From assembly GCF_000016165.1 (NCBI RefSeq), contig NC_009253.1, positions 2,142,332 through 2,206,331 on the forward strand: a stretch of 64,000 nt of DNA, read 5' to 3'. How positions within the stretch are numbered: the first letter of the stretch is position 1; every line of letters starts with the position of its first letter. Positions 19,378 to 30,613 of this stretch are shown piece after piece. The stretch is from Desulforamulus reducens MI-1 (GTDB lineage Bacteria; Bacillota; Desulfotomaculia; Desulfotomaculales; Desulfotomaculaceae). The position numbers and the translations under genes are program-made. Below the pieces are notes generated by a model. The model searched no databases, had not been told where the DNA came from, and worked only from the letters and a program-made list of their open reading frames with translations.

Positions 19378-21087
19378 CTACAGTGTTGGTAAAATTTCTA
19401 ATATCTTAGGCACAGAATCTTTAACAGAAACTAGGTCTGTTTGCCCGGAACGGCGCTGTCGAATTTCCACTACGCCTTCGGTAACAGCTTTGTTACCAAC
19501 CACAATTCTTAATGGGTAGCCGATTAGGTCAGCATCTTTAAATTTCACTCCGGGGCGTTCGGAACGGTCGTCCAGAATGGTTTCTACACCAGCTTGATTA
19601 AGTGCTTTGTAAAGTTCCTCAGCAATTTTCATCTGGTTATCGTCTTTCGGAGCTACAGGAATAACAATGGCCTGGTATGGTGCAATGCTAGCAGGCCAGA
19701 TAATGCCATCTTTGTCATAGTTTTGCTCAATGGCTGCTGCCATAGTACGACTTACCCCAATGCCGTAGCAGCCCATAACAATGGGCTGTTCCTTACCGTT
19801 TTCATCCAGAAAAGTAGCCCCTAAAGCTTTACTGTATTTAGTACCTAATTTAAAGATTTGACCAACTTCAATGCCCCGGGCCTCCAGTAGCTGTGCGCCA
19901 CACTTAGGGCAAGGCTCTCCTGCCTTAACCATACGAATATCTTCTACGATTTCTGGCTGGAAGTCCCGCTTAGGGTTAACATTAATCAGGTGAGCATCCT
20001 GTTTATTGGCCCCTACAACGGCGTTAACCAGGGCCATTACTTCCATGTCAGCTACAATACGAATGTTCTCCAGTCCCACAGGACCCACATAACCAGTGGG
20101 AGCACCTGTCACTTGCTGAACCGTGCTTTCATCGGCCAGATCGAGGGTCAACGCCCCAAGGACATTTAACAGTTTAATTTCGTTTACATCACGATCACCA
20201 CGAACCAGTGCTGCTACAACTTCTTTATCAGTTTTATAAAACATAGTCTTAATCACTTGGAAAGGCTCGACACCCAGGAACTTTGCCACTTCCTCAGCAG
20301 TTTTTTTACCGGGTGTACTTACTTCCTGCAATTCTAGCTGTTGAATTGCAGGATCAAGGCCAGCGGCTGGCAGTGTTGTTGCCTTCTCAACATTGGCCGC
20401 ATAATCACAATCAGAGCAATACAAAATAGCTGCTTCGCCTGATTCCGCTAACACCATGAACTCATGGGTGCTACTACCGCCGATTGCACCGGAATCAGCC
20501 TCAACCGGTCGAAACTTCACACCACAACGGCTAAATATGCTTGTATATGCTTCATGCATCTTTTGATAACTTATATCCAGTCCTGCTTCGTCTCTATCAA
20601 AGGAATACAAGTCCTTCATAATAAACTCTCTGCCCCGCAGCAAACCAAAGCGAGGTCTGCGTTCATCCCTATATTTATTTTGAATCTGGTATAGTAACAA
20701 GGGCATTTGTTTATACGAACGAACTTCTCCACGTATTAAAATCGTAATAACTTCTTCATGGGTGGGTCCCAAACAGAAATTACGATCGTGGCGATCTTTA
20801 AGACGGAACAACTCCGGACCGTACACATGCCAGCGACCGGACTCTAACCACATCTCCGCAGGTTGAATGATGGGCATTAACAATTCCTGCCCACCCTGCT
20901 TGTCTATTTCTTCCCGAATAATTTGCCTTAACTTTTTGAGAACACGTTGGGCTAATGGCAGATATGTATATACACCGGAGGCTGTTTTACGAATAAAACC
21001 AGCTCTCAGCAATAGTTGGTGACTTACCACTTCGGCCTCTGCCGGAACTTCCCTTAAAGTTGGAACGAGCATTTGACTAACACGCAT
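19378..21087 (-). CDS. proS: Prolyl-tRNA synthetase (bacterial type, with editing domain)
   Basis: 569 residues. Class II motifs are visible (TGPTHEEV-like [32 protein letters not shown]), together with an inserted YbaK-type editing domain (about residues 230-390; [20 protein letters not shown]) and a C-terminal anticodon-binding domain. It charges tRNA-Pro. The 64-base upstream gap leaves no room for a T-box leader, so expression probably depends on the larger operon. Confidence 0.97.
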   Translation of the reverse strand: MRVSQMLVPTLREVPAEAEVVSHQLLLRAGFIRKTASGVYTYLPLAQRVLKKLRQIIREEIDKQGGQELLMPIIQPAEMWLESGRWHVYGPELFRLKDRHDRNFCLGPTHEEVITILIRGEVRSYKQMPLLLYQIQNKYRDERRPRFGLLRGREFIMKDLYSFDRDEAGLDISYQKMHEAYTSIFSRCGVKFRPVEADSGAIGGSSTHEFMVLAESGEAAILYCSDCDYAANVEKATTLPAAGLDPAIQQLELQEVSTPGKKTAEEVAKFLGVEPFQVIKTMFYKTDKEVVAALVRGDRDVNEIKLLNVLGALTLDLADESTVQQVTGAPTGYVGPVGLENIRIVADMEVMALVNAVVGANKQDAHLINVNPKRDFQPEIVEDIRMVKAGEPCPKCGAQLLEARGIEVGQIFKLGTKYSKALGATFLDENGKEQPIVMGCYGIGVSRTMAAAIEQNYDKDGIIWPASIAPYQAIVIPVAPKDDNQMKIAEELYKALNQAGVETILDDRSERPGVKFKDADLIGYPLRIVVGNKAVTEGVVEIRQRRSGQTDLVSVKDSVPKILEILPTL

Positions 21088-21151
21088 ATTAAGATCCTCC
21101 TGATATATTTAGATAGTCATATTGCGACATTAGATAGATGTTCATGAATAG

Positions 21152-22201
21152 TTAAAGATTCTCTATTTCTTTCAGCAACTCTTCTAACAGTTGGTCTTCG
21201 GGAACCTGTCGGATTATTTCTCCCTTGCGAAAGATTAGCCCCACCCCTTTGCCACCTGCTATCCCTATATCTGCTTCCCTTGCTTCGCCGGGCCCATTGA
21301 CAGCACAACCCATCACAGCAATTTTAATGGGTTTGTCCACTGTAGCTATTCTCTGCTCAACCTCTTCAGCCAATTTTATCAGATTAATTTGCGTTCTCCC
21401 ACATGTAGGGCAGGAAATCAGCTCAGCTCCCCGCCTGCGTAGTCCCAAGGCCTTTAATATTTCCCATGCTACATTCACTTCGTATTTAGGATCACCGGTG
21501 AGAGATACTCGAATGGTATCACCTATCCCTTCAGCAAGCAGGGCTCCGATTCCCACAGCAGATTTTATGGTACCACTTTTTACCGTACCTGCTTCGGTTA
21601 CACCCACATGCATTGGGTATTCTACCCTGGCAGATAGTTTACGGTAAGCTTCCAGCATAAGAGGAATATTGGAAGCTTTTAGTGACACCTTTATTTCGTT
21701 GTAGTTTAATTCCTCTAATAGCCTAATATGGTTTAAGGCACTTTCCACCATCGCATCCGGCGTCACTCCGCCATATTTAGTTAGTAATTCCCTTTCCAGG
21801 GAACCAGCATTTACACCAATGCGTATTGGAACTCTTCGTTCCCGGGCCGCTGCTACAACTTCTTGTACTTTTTCCTTTCCACCTATATTGCCAGGGTTGA
21901 TTCTTAAACCATCAACACCAGCCTCTATAGCCAATAGGGCCAGTCGATAATCAAAGTGAATATCAGCAATTAGGGGTATACTAATACCTGCTTTAATAGT
22001 TGGTAAAGCTTCGGCAGCTGTTTTGTCCGGCACAGCTACTCTGATTACTTCACAGCCCACCGCAGATAACTCGTTAATTTGATCAATTGTAGCAAGGGCA
22101 TTCCTGGTATCCGTATTTGTCATGGATTGTACAACAACAGGTCCACCCCCGCCAATCTGTACTTTACCCACCATAATTGGTCGTGTTATTTTAGAATTCA
22201 T
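21152..22201 (-). CDS. ispG: 4-hydroxy-3-methylbut-2-enyl diphosphate synthase (IspG/GcpE)
   Basis: 349 residues. The TIM-barrel N-terminus contains [13 protein letters not shown] and [11 protein letters not shown]. The C-terminal [4Fe-4S] ligands lie in CPTCGRTQ and [10 protein letters not shown]. It reduces MEcPP to HMBPP in the MEP isoprenoid pathway using reduced ferredoxin or flavodoxin. Clusters with dxr and uppS; a ferredoxin gene lies 5 kb upstream in the same direction. Confidence 0.97.
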   Translation of the reverse strand: MNSKITRPIMVGKVQIGGGGPVVVQSMTNTDTRNALATIDQINELSAVGCEVIRVAVPDKTAAEALPTIKAGISIPLIADIHFDYRLALLAIEAGVDGLRINPGNIGGKEKVQEVVAAARERRVPIRIGVNAGSLERELLTKYGGVTPDAMVESALNHIRLLEELNYNEIKVSLKASNIPLMLEAYRKLSARVEYPMHVGVTEAGTVKSGTIKSAVGIGALLAEGIGDTIRVSLTGDPKYEVNVAWEILKALGLRRRGAELISCPTCGRTQINLIKLAEEVEQRIATVDKPIKIAVMGCAVNGPGEAREADIGIAGGKGVGLIFRKGEIIRQVPEDQLLEELLKEIENL

Positions 22202-22212
22202 GTTATCCTCCG

Positions 22213-23256
22213 CTAACGATTACCAAACATTAAATTAACAATATCGTTATATGTGATTACCACCATCAATAGTAATAATAGTCCAAAACCGATAAGATGA
22301 ATAAAGCTTTCTTTGGATGGTTCCACTGGCCTGCCGGTTATTTTTTCCCAAAGCAAAAATAATACCCGACTGCCGTCCAGAGCTGGTATAGGTAAGAGAT
22401 TAAATAAGCCCAGATTAATACTTAAGAATGCCGCCAATTGCATAACCTGAAATATACCAAACTCTGCTGCCTTACCAATTTCATTAACCACACCTACGGG
22501 TCCTGCTAAATCAACAGGGGCCTGTTGCGTAAACATTTGACCGATAAAAGAAAGAATTAACCCTGACACCTGAATTGTAAAACTTGTTCCAGCCGCTAAA
22601 GCAGCCAGCGGATTAAGTTTTTTCATCAGTGGCTGAGTTGGTTTAATACCAATTTTATATTGACCTGACACATCTTTGACAGTGGTTAAGGTTAATTTTA
22701 CCTGTTCTTTTCCTCTTTGGATTGTTAAATTAAGGGATTCTCCAGGATGTTTATTGGTTTCTGCAACCAACTGGTTCCAATCCTCCACAGAGTTATCATT
22801 TACAGCAACAATTCGATCCCCCACTTTAAGACCTGCTTTTTCAGCTGGAAACCCTTTAATCACCTCGCCTACTTCTGTTGTGGCATAGGGCATCCCTTGA
22901 AGGGTAAAGATGACTGCAAACAAAACTACTGCTAAAACAAAATTCATGAGGGGACCTGCAATAATTACAGATGCCCTTTGTAAAGCTGTTTTGAAGTTAA
23001 AAGTACGATCAAGTGGTATCCCTTGATCGTCTTCTTCATTGGGGTCCATCCCAGCCATTCGAACAAAACCGCCCAATGGCAAAAGGCGAAGATTATACCT
23101 GGTCTCACCCCGGTTGAATCCAAAAACCTTAGGTCCAAAACCCAAGCTAAATTCGTGAACCATGATTCCTACCTTCTTTGCTACCAGGAAATGGCCTAGC
23201 TCATGGAAAAATATTAATAATCCAAAGACAGCAACCGAAGCGATAAATGTTTGCAT
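22213..23256 (-). CDS. rseP: Site-2 intramembrane metalloprotease RseP/RasP
   Basis: 347 residues. [12 protein letters not shown] near residue 20 is the HExxH zinc site, [12 protein letters not shown] contains the third metal ligand, and a PDZ domain ([15 protein letters not shown]) lies between. Several hydrophobic helices span the membrane. The family cleaves anti-sigma factors and signal-peptide remnants. ATG 23256, 5-6 bases after AGAGGTGA, gives the usual start; longer readings would overlap dxr. Confidence 0.95.
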   Translation of the reverse strand: MQTFIASVAVFGLLIFFHELGHFLVAKKVGIMVHEFSLGFGPKVFGFNRGETRYNLRLLPLGGFVRMAGMDPNEEDDQGIPLDRTFNFKTALQRASVIIAGPLMNFVLAVVLFAVIFTLQGMPYATTEVGEVIKGFPAEKAGLKVGDRIVAVNDNSVEDWNQLVAETNKHPGESLNLTIQRGKEQVKLTLTTVKDVSGQYKIGIKPTQPLMKKLNPLAALAAGTSFTIQVSGLILSFIGQMFTQQAPVDLAGPVGVVNEIGKAAEFGIFQVMQLAAFLSINLGLFNLLPIPALDGSRVLFLLWEKITGRPVEPSKESFIHLIGFGLLLLLMVVITYNDIVNLMFGNR

Positions 23257-23266
23257 AACTTCACCT

Positions 23267-24430
23267 CTAACAATTTCTAATGATTTTGTTTGCCTCTTCC
23301 CTTGCCCAACCATCAATTTCAAGAATCTCCTCTAGGACAGGAGACCCCTGAAATTGATGTTCGTTTAAAGTTCGTTTAACAATGGAGGGAATTTGCATAA
23401 ATTTTATTTGTCCCGCCAGAAATGCATGAACAGCTACTTCGTTGGCAGCGTTTAAAACTGCCGGTGCTGTACCTCCTATTTTCCCAGCCTGATAAGCCAA
23501 TGACAGGGAAGGAAACCTATTTGTATCTGGTTCTTCGAAGGTTAGCCCCTTAAGTTCTGTTAGATTTAACTTAGGTAAATGGTTAAACCAACGTTCTGGG
23601 TAACTAAGGGCATATTGAATGGGTATTCTCATATCTGGCATGCCAAGGTGAGCAAGCAATGAACCATCGCCATATTCAACCATGGAATGAATAACACTCT
23701 GGGGATGAACCACTACATTAATATCGTCGTAGTCAACACCAAAAAGCCATTTGGCTTCTATAACTTCTAATCCTTTGTTCATTAAAGTAGCGGAGTCGAT
23801 GGTGATTTTTTGTCCCATGGACCAATTGGGATGTTTCAGGGCCATCTCTGGCGTGACATTTTCAAGTTCTTGTCTGTTTAATTGGCGAAAAGGACCACCA
23901 GAGGCTGTCAGTTGGATTTTTCTTATCGCTGATCTATTTTCCCCATGTAAGCACTGCCAAATAGCGGAATGTTCACTATCCACAGGTAAAATTTCAACCT
24001 TATATTCTTCTGCCAGTTTAGTAACATATTGTCCCGCTGCCACCAGAGTTTCTTTGTTTGCCAGTGCAATTTTCTTACTTGCTTTGATGGCAGCACAGGT
24101 GGGAACTAAACCAATGGCCCCACTTAGCGCGGTTACAACTACAACTGCTTCATGACAAGTGGCCACCGCCACCAGACCATCTAAACCATAACGAATTTCA
24201 GGCCTTAACTTCTCCTTTATCAGATGCTCTTTAAGCCAAAGAGCATCTTCTTCTAACTGAAGGGAAACTAAAAGGGGTTTATAGGCTTTACATTGTTCCA
24301 AAAACAACTCACGGTTTCTGCCTGCAGCTAAGGCTACCACATTAAGTTCTTCCGGGAAACTATTTACAACTTCCAGGGTCTGCCTGCCAATCGAGCCGGT
24401 ACTTCCTAAAATAGATATCTGTTTCATCAT
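23267..24430 (-). CDS. dxr: 1-deoxy-D-xylulose 5-phosphate reductoisomerase
   Basis: 387 residues. ILGSTGSIGRQTLEVV is the NADPH-binding motif, LPVDSEHSAIWQCL and TASGGPFR the metal/substrate loop. It converts DXP to MEP, the committed step of the non-mevalonate isoprenoid pathway. Two consecutive Met codons leave the start uncertain by one residue; AGGTG lies just upstream. Confidence 0.97.
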   Translation of the reverse strand: MMKQISILGSTGSIGRQTLEVVNSFPEELNVVALAAGRNRELFLEQCKAYKPLLVSLQLEEDALWLKEHLIKEKLRPEIRYGLDGLVAVATCHEAVVVVTALSGAIGLVPTCAAIKASKKIALANKETLVAAGQYVTKLAEEYKVEILPVDSEHSAIWQCLHGENRSAIRKIQLTASGGPFRQLNRQELENVTPEMALKHPNWSMGQKITIDSATLMNKGLEVIEAKWLFGVDYDDINVVVHPQSVIHSMVEYGDGSLLAHLGMPDMRIPIQYALSYPERWFNHLPKLNLTELKGLTFEEPDTNRFPSLSLAYQAGKIGGTAPAVLNAANEVAVHAFLAGQIKFMQIPSIVKRTLNEHQFQGSPVLEEILEIDGWAREEANKIIRNC

Positions 24431-24448
24431 TTGGCACCTCAGTTAATC

Positions 24449-25537
24449 TTATTTCACCCTTGGGCTTTGAATTCCTGCTTTTACTATTGCTTGGATGGCA
24501 ATTAACAAAATTGGGCCAACGATCATTCCTACAAAGCCTAATATTCTAAACCCAAAAAACAATGCCACCAGAGTCGCTAAGGGATGTAATCCAAGGTTAT
24601 CCGCCACAACCTTCGTTTCCAACAGTTGCCTTGCCACAAGAATAACAATATATAAGACCAATAATTTTAGGCCAAAAGCTATTTCCCCAGAGATTATGGA
24701 CCACACTATCCAAGGGAGTATTACCGTCCCGGGCCCCAAAACAGGAATAATATCAAAAAAGCCAATCAAAAGACCCATTGTTAGGGCATAATCTGCCCCT
24801 ATTATGTATAAACCTGATATGCTAATAAAAGTGCTAATGCTAACGAGAATCCCCTGGGCCTTAATGTAGGAGATAAAAGCATTGAACACTTCTTTAATAA
24901 CATGTAGACTTCGTTCCCCATAGGGTGCAGGAAGAAATTTAATCCAATGTAATGCCAATGACCTTCTGTCTTTACTAATAAAATAGGTTGCCAAAAAACT
25001 CACTATAATGATGGTTATAAAACCTGGAACAGCAGAGAAGGTACTATACAACGTATCCAGTGCAGCTGCTAAAAGATTCTGCAATGTATCCGCTATGGAC
25101 CTAAAGGATTCTTGAATATAATTTGAGACACTTGGAGGTAGTTCCCCATATAGTTGCTGGAGCTTTGGTAGGGACTTTTCGACCCAATACTGAATCTCTT
25201 GAATAATAAAAGGAATACTTTTAGATAGGTTTATAAGTTCAGTAATCAATCTTAACAGCAACAATGAAATAATTGTAACAAAAAATATAATAAGCAAAAA
25301 CATAGAAAGGGCAACTGCTGGTCCCCTGGAAAAATGTATTTTATTTTGCAGAATATACACCATAGGCTCCAGCAAAAAGCTAATAAAAATTGCCAGAACA
25401 AAGGGGACAATGAGAGGTATTATAAATGAGACCCCTTTAACAAAGTAAACGGATAACTTATCAATAATAAAGAACGCCACTAAAAGAAGCAGACCGGCCA
25501 AAACTAAATTCAGGGCGGTCTTTAGCCAAGCAGGCAA
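24449..25537 (-). CDS. AI-2E family membrane permease (YtvI-like)
   Basis: 362 residues, very hydrophobic, with about eight membrane segments. The conserved FFDIIPVLGPGTVILPW motif and the C-terminal LGLHPLATLVALFFGFR segment place it in the AI-2E/PerM superfamily. Some members export autoinducer-2 and others act as Na+/H+ antiporters; substrate is unknown here. It is inserted between cdsA and dxr, a position not occupied in Bacillus subtilis. Confidence 0.88.
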   Translation of the reverse strand: MPAWLKTALNLVLAGLLLLVAFFIIDKLSVYFVKGVSFIIPLIVPFVLAIFISFLLEPMVYILQNKIHFSRGPAVALSMFLLIIFFVTIISLLLLRLITELINLSKSIPFIIQEIQYWVEKSLPKLQQLYGELPPSVSNYIQESFRSIADTLQNLLAAALDTLYSTFSAVPGFITIIIVSFLATYFISKDRRSLALHWIKFLPAPYGERSLHVIKEVFNAFISYIKAQGILVSISTFISISGLYIIGADYALTMGLLIGFFDIIPVLGPGTVILPWIVWSIISGEIAFGLKLLVLYIVILVARQLLETKVVADNLGLHPLATLVALFFGFRILGFVGMIVGPILLIAIQAIVKAGIQSPRVK

Positions 25538-25563
25538 TACGTTTCACCTCTATGATATTATAA

Positions 25564-26361
25564 TTAAATTATAAACAAACTAACAACATAGTATACCAAG
25601 GGTGCCGTAAACAGCAAACTATCAAAGCGATCCATGAACCCGCCATGGCCTGGTATAATCTGCCCAGAGTCCTTTATGCCAGCCTGTCTTTTCAGGGCTG
25701 ATTCCACTAAATCTCCAAGTAAAGCAGCTATACCAATAAGAACGCCAAGGACAACCACTATCCCCACTGAACCCCCTTGCTGATAGATACCAAAGATATA
25801 GGCTGTTAGGGCGGAACCCAAAACCCCTCCAATTGCCCCCTCAACGGTCTTTTTGGGGCTTAGTACCGGTGCAAGTTTATGTCTACCCAAAGAACGTCCT
25901 ACAAAATAGGCAAATGTATCACTGATCCAAGTGGCTGCCAATAACAATAGAAGCCACATAAAGCCGTTTTCCAATTCACGTGTCAAATAAAAGAAAATTA
26001 AATTGCCTAAATACAAAACTGCAACTAAATTACCGAACACATCAACAGGGTATACACGAGGATATAAGAAGGCCATCATTATTAAACTGACTATTACCAA
26101 AAAGACATACATCAGTCCTAGGTATTCATCTTTATATAGATATGCACTGGTGAAAATAAATAAACCACCAATTTGTATCATCCATTTGGAAGGATTAAGC
26201 TTTAGTCCCTTGAGAATATCCGATATCTCAAAACCAGCCATTGTAAAAACAGAAAGAGCAAGTAACCACAGTACCCAATCACCAAACCAAGCTGCTAAAA
26301 CTATTACTGGTATTCCTATGACTGCGCTTAGCACTCGCAGGTGCAACAATTTGTCCACCAA
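25564..26361 (-). CDS. cdsA: Phosphatidate cytidylyltransferase (CDP-diacylglycerol synthase)
   Basis: 265 residues with multiple membrane helices. The family signature is seen at the C-terminus: SALKRQAGIKDSGQIIPGHG followed by GFMDRFDS. It makes CDP-diacylglycerol from CTP and phosphatidate for phospholipid synthesis. It starts one base after the end of uppS in transcription order, so the two are coupled. Confidence 0.96.
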   Translation of the reverse strand: MVDKLLHLRVLSAVIGIPVIVLAAWFGDWVLWLLALSVFTMAGFEISDILKGLKLNPSKWMIQIGGLFIFTSAYLYKDEYLGLMYVFLVIVSLIMMAFLYPRVYPVDVFGNLVAVLYLGNLIFFYLTRELENGFMWLLLLLAATWISDTFAYFVGRSLGRHKLAPVLSPKKTVEGAIGGVLGSALTAYIFGIYQQGGSVGIVVVLGVLIGIAALLGDLVESALKRQAGIKDSGQIIPGHGGFMDRFDSLLFTAPLVYYVVSLFII

Positions 26362-26362
26362 C

Positions 26363-27154
26363 CTACTTTTTGTTTAGTCCACCAAATCGCCGTTCCCGAC
26401 GTTGAAACCCAATGATAGCTTGTAATAAATGGTAACGTTGAAAATCCGGCCACATCACGTCTGCCAACCAAAATTCTGTATAAGCAAGCTGCCAGAGAAG
26501 AAAATTACTTATTCTACACTCTCCAGAAGGTCTGATTAACAACTCAGGATCCGGCATACCTGCGGTATAAAGGGAATCACAAATTAGTTTATCATTTATA
26601 TTGGCAACTTCCATTTCGTTACTTTTGACCATGTTAGCAATTTTAATAACTGCATCAGTAATTTCCGTTCGTCCACCATAGTTTAACGCTAAATTTAAAG
26701 TTAGCCCGGTATTGTTTTTTGTTTTTTGAAAGGCAGCCTGTAATGCCTCCTGGGCCCTTTGGGGCAGTTCTTCCAGACGACCTATGGCATTTACTCTAAC
26801 ATTATTTTTATGTAGCTCTACAACCTCTTTTTCCAGATATTCCACCAGTAAATCCATTAAATAGGATACTTCCTTTTGGGGACGTTTCCAGTTCTCGGTG
26901 GAAAATGCATAACATGTTAAATATCCAATACCAATTTCTGAACAGAGCTTTACAATATTTCGTAAAGATTCAACACCCGCTCGGTGTCCCAGGGACCTTG
27001 GCATGCCCCTGCGTTGTGCCCATCGTCCGTTGCCATCCATAATAATAGCAATATGTTGCGGGAGCTTATTTCGGTCTATAGATTGAAGAAGTGTATTTTC
27101 ATCGGCTGTAACCTTTGGTCTAGAAAATAGACTGGTTATCTTTCTCAGCATCAT
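26363..27154 (-). CDS. uppS: Undecaprenyl diphosphate synthase (isoprenyl transferase)
   Basis: 263 residues. IIMDGNGRWAQRRGMPRSLG holds the catalytic Asp and the DxGNGRWA signature; LLIRPSGECRISNFLLWQ and TEFWLADVMWPDF complete the cis-prenyltransferase motifs. It makes the C55 lipid carrier for peptidoglycan. The start is the ATG-ATG pair at 27154, just after GGAGGC; longer readings cross the upstream terminator-like hairpin. There is about 35 residues of N-terminal extension before the core. Confidence 0.96.
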   Translation of the reverse strand: MMLRKITSLFSRPKVTADENTLLQSIDRNKLPQHIAIIMDGNGRWAQRRGMPRSLGHRAGVESLRNIVKLCSEIGIGYLTCYAFSTENWKRPQKEVSYLMDLLVEYLEKEVVELHKNNVRVNAIGRLEELPQRAQEALQAAFQKTKNNTGLTLNLALNYGGRTEITDAVIKIANMVKSNEMEVANINDKLICDSLYTAGMPDPELLIRPSGECRISNFLLWQLAYTEFWLADVMWPDFQRYHLLQAIIGFQRRERRFGGLNKK

Positions 27155-27172
27155 TTGAGCCTCCAATATAAC

Positions 27173-27199
27173 AACCCCCTTCCGGATATGAAGGGGGTT
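27173..27199 (-). terminator. Hairpin between the ferredoxin gene and uppS
   Basis: AACCCCCTTC pairs perfectly with GAAGGGGGTT around a 7-base loop, followed on the minus strand by GTTATATT. It lies 8 bases after the ferredoxin stop and only about 18 bases before the uppS start codon, so it may act as a partial terminator or set relative expression in the operon. Confidence 0.6.
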
Positions 27200-27206
27200 T
27201 ACTGCA

Positions 27207-27371
27207 TTACTCTTCAATAATGGCTCCGGTAGGGCAGATATCCAAGCATGTGCCACAGTTTTCGCATGCCATGGTTATTTTAAATATGTCGCCCTCCTCA
27301 ATGGCATTGTTGGGACAGGAATCCAAGCATGTACCACAGGCCATACACTCATCCGTTATTTTATAGGCCAA
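27207..27371 (-). CDS. Small 2[4Fe-4S] ferredoxin
   Basis: 54 residues, the size of clostridial ferredoxins. Two complete cluster motifs are present, CMACGTCLDSCP and CENCGTCLDICP, giving eight Cys ligands for two [4Fe-4S] clusters. It is a low-potential cytosolic electron carrier. The start is TTG 27371, 8 bases after AGGAGGTG; this SD lies inside the 3' end of the overlapping PASTA gene (11-base overlap). Its neighbours uppS, dxr and ispG make it a candidate electron donor for IspG. Confidence 0.9.
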   Translation of the reverse strand: MAYKITDECMACGTCLDSCPNNAIEEGDIFKITMACENCGTCLDICPTGAIIEE

Positions 27372-27576
27372 TGTGTACACCTCCTTTCCCTTTCTCCTCA
27401 AACGCCACCGTCAACACCACGCACTTAGAACTCGTTAATTCCATTTTAACTACACGCTTGTTTCCATCTGGCATACCTCGATGTGGCCTGGTAATGGCAA
27501 CAGTTACATCGAAACCGCAATTCCTAAGAAGGGACAATGCATTGTTTAGTTCGTACCCCAGTACATCTGGCATCAT
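27361..27576 (-). CDS. Single-PASTA-domain mini-protein
   Basis: 71 residues, no signal peptide or membrane helix. MPDVLGYELNNALSLLRNCG matches the PASTA pattern VPDVxGxxxxxAxxxLxxxG, followed by a beta-strand pair ending VVLTVAFEEKGKGG. PASTA domains usually form extracellular repeats in PrkC-type kinases and PBPs and sense muropeptides; a stand-alone cytosolic copy is uncommon. It begins one base after the frr stop and overlaps the ferredoxin gene, indicating one transcript. Function unknown. Confidence 0.8.
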   Translation of the reverse strand: MMPDVLGYELNNALSLLRNCGFDVTVAITRPHRGMPDGNKRVVKMELTSSKCVVLTVAFEEKGKGGVHIGL

Positions 27577-27577
27577 C

Positions 27578-28910
<1,333 letters not shown>

Positions 28911-28931
28911 TTAAACGTTATCAAATAAATA

Positions 28932-29585
28932 TTATGCTTTAATTTGTGCAGCTACTTCGGCAGCAAAGTCATCTTGACGCTTTTCTAAGCCTTCTCCCAT
29001 TTCATAACGGACAAAACGACGAACATCAACTTTTTCGCCGATCTTGGCAATGATTTCGTTAATAACTTGCTGCACTGTTTTGTCAGAATCTTTAATAAAG
29101 GGTTGCTCAAGCAGGCAAACTTCTTTGTAGAATTTCTCAATACGCCCTTCAACCATTTTTTCGACAATTTTTTCTGGTTTGCCTTCATTTAACGCCTGTG
29201 CTCTTAAGATTTCTTTTTCTTTTTCAATCTTATCTGCAGAAACTTCCTCCCGGCGCACGAACTCAGGTTTAGCAGCCGCGATTTGCATAGCAATGTCTTT
29301 GGCTAAACCGCGAAAATCTTCGTTTTTAGCAACAAAATCAGTTTCACAGTTGATTTCAACCAAAACACCGATACGACCGCCACCATGTATGTAGGATTCC
29401 ACAACACCTTCAGCGGCAATTCTACCAGCTTTTTTAGCAGCAGCAGCAAGACCCTTTTCACGCAAAAACTCAATGGCCTTTTCCATATCCCCGCCCACTT
29501 CAGCTAAAGCCTTTTTACAATCCATCATACCTGCACCAGTACGTTCTCTTAACTCTTTAACCATGCTTGCAGAAATTTCTGCCAT
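28932..29585 (-). CDS. tsf: Translation elongation factor Ts
   Basis: 217 residues, the short form common in Clostridia. [15 protein letters not shown] and [16 protein letters not shown] are the EF-Tu contact motifs. It exchanges GDP on EF-Tu. ATG 29585 is preceded by AAAGGGGGA; an upstream in-frame TTG two codons earlier is less likely. It has its own promoter candidate after the rpsB terminator. Confidence 0.97.
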   Translation of the reverse strand: MAEISASMVKELRERTGAGMMDCKKALAEVGGDMEKAIEFLREKGLAAAAKKAGRIAAEGVVESYIHGGGRIGVLVEINCETDFVAKNEDFRGLAKDIAMQIAAAKPEFVRREEVSADKIEKEKEILRAQALNEGKPEKIVEKMVEGRIEKFYKEVCLLEQPFIKDSDKTVQQVINEIIAKIGEKVDVRRFVRYEMGEGLEKRQDDFAAEVAAQIKA

Positions 29586-29629
29586 GATCAAAATCCCCCT
29601 TTATGTAACCACCCATTTAATCTTGTGGT

Positions 29630-29656
29630 ATTATAACCAGATTCTTCCCTTGACAA
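29630..29656 (-). promoter_or_regulatory. Candidate sigma-A promoter of tsf
   Basis: Minus strand TTGTCA (29651-29656) and a perfect TATAAT (29630-29635) separated by 15 bases, slightly short of the optimum. It lies immediately after the rpsB terminator, so it could drive tsf-pyrH-frr independently of rpsB. Confidence 0.5.
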
Positions 29657-29660
29657 ACAT

Positions 29661-29705
29661 AAAAAAAGGTAGAGGCCTCCCGTACTAGCAAGACGCCCTC
29701 TACCT
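29661..29705 (-). terminator. Rho-independent terminator of rpsB
   Basis: On the minus strand GGTAGAGG pairs with CCTCTACC around an imperfect interior, followed directly by seven T residues. It starts 7 bases after the rpsB stop codon. It probably separates rpsB from the tsf operon, fully or in part. Confidence 0.88.
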
Positions 29706-29711
29706 AACGTA

Positions 29712-30410
29712 CTACTCTGCGACTTGTTCTCCCTGCTTACCTTCTAAAATTGCATCAGCAATCTTACCTGTAAGCAGTTTTACTGCCCGAATAGCGTCAT
29801 CGTTACCGGGAATTACGTAATCAATTTCATCAGGATCGCAGTTTGTATCAACAATGGCCACAATAGGAATGCCAAGCTTACGAGCTTCTGCCACTGCAAT
29901 GCGTTCCTTCCGGGGATCGATTACAAAAAGGGCCCCAGGCAGACGACGCATATTCTTAATTCCACCAAGGAATTTATCCAGCTTCTCTTTTTCATGGAGA
30001 AGTTGAGCAACTTCCTTTTTGGGCAGAACCTCAAAGGTTCCATCTTCTTCCATGCGCTCCAGTTCATGCAATCTATCAATACGATTACGTATGGTTTGGA
30101 AGTTTGTTAACATACCACCCAACCAACGCTGATTTACAAAGAACATTCCGCAACGTTCAGCTTCTTCTTTAACAGCTTCTTGAGCTTGTTTTTTGGTGCC
30201 TACAAACAGCAGGGTGCCACCTTCACCAGCCAGCTGTTTTACGAAGTCATAGCACTCTTCAACTTTCTTAACGGTTTTTTGTAAATCAATGATGTAAATG
30301 CCGTTACGATCAGTAAAGATATAGGGGGCCATTTTGGGGTTCCAACGACGAGTCTGGTGCCCGAAATGCACGCCCGCTTCCAGTAGTTGTTTCATGGAGA
30401 TAACTGCCAT
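29712..30410 (-). CDS. rpsB: 30S ribosomal protein S2
   Basis: 232 residues. [20 protein letters not shown] at the N-terminus, [20 protein letters not shown] and the [20 protein letters not shown] segment are S2 signatures. Strong GGAGGAGGTG upstream of the ATG. First gene of the conserved rpsB-tsf-pyrH-frr set. Confidence 0.98.
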   Translation of the reverse strand: MAVISMKQLLEAGVHFGHQTRRWNPKMAPYIFTDRNGIYIIDLQKTVKKVEECYDFVKQLAGEGGTLLFVGTKKQAQEAVKEEAERCGMFFVNQRWLGGMLTNFQTIRNRIDRLHELERMEEDGTFEVLPKKEVAQLLHEKEKLDKFLGGIKNMRRLPGALFVIDPRKERIAVAEARKLGIPIVAIVDTNCDPDEIDYVIPGNDDAIRAVKLLTGKIADAILEGKQGEQVAE

Positions 30411-30465
30411 AGCTAGTTACACCTCCTCCCTCATTGTTTTTAATCCTCCGTCATCATCATCTCCG

Positions 30466-30492
30466 GCAAGACCTTAACAAAGGCAACCTTGC
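30466..30492 (-). promoter_or_regulatory. Hairpin in the rpsB 5' leader
   Basis: Minus strand GCAAG...CTTGC with an inner CCTT/AAGG pair forms a two-step stem within the roughly 110-base rpsB leader. It could be an S2 feedback site, but no known consensus was matched. Confidence 0.3.
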
Positions 30493-30529
30493 TCAAATCC
30501 AATAACGTGTGTATTCAACACCAGATGTT

Positions 30530-30558
30530 ATTTTAGCATAATCAGACAACCTGCGCAA
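30530..30558 (-). promoter_or_regulatory. Candidate extended -10 promoter of rpsB
   Basis: Minus strand TGC followed by TAAAAT (30530-30535), that is an extended -10 box, with TTGCGC (30553-30558) 17 bases upstream. The -35 is weak, which fits an extended -10 promoter. Transcription would start near 30523, leaving a leader of about 110 bases. Confidence 0.45.
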
Positions 30559-30571
30559 GCAATTATTCCGT

Positions 30572-30610
30572 AATAAAAACCACAGTTTGCTTGAAACTGT
30601 GGTTTTTATT
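30572..30610 (-). terminator. Terminator after codY
   Basis: A 17-base perfect stem (arms contain AAAAACCACAGTTT and AAACTGTGGTTTTT) with a 5-base loop, ending in TTTTTATT on the minus strand, 3 bases after the codY stop. It closes the xerC-hslVU-codY unit. Confidence 0.92.
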
Positions 30611-30613
30611 ACT

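Noticed and set aside
19378-21151. T-box riboswitch before proS
   Set aside because: The gap to ispG is only 64 bases, too short for a T-box, and no specifier structure is visible.
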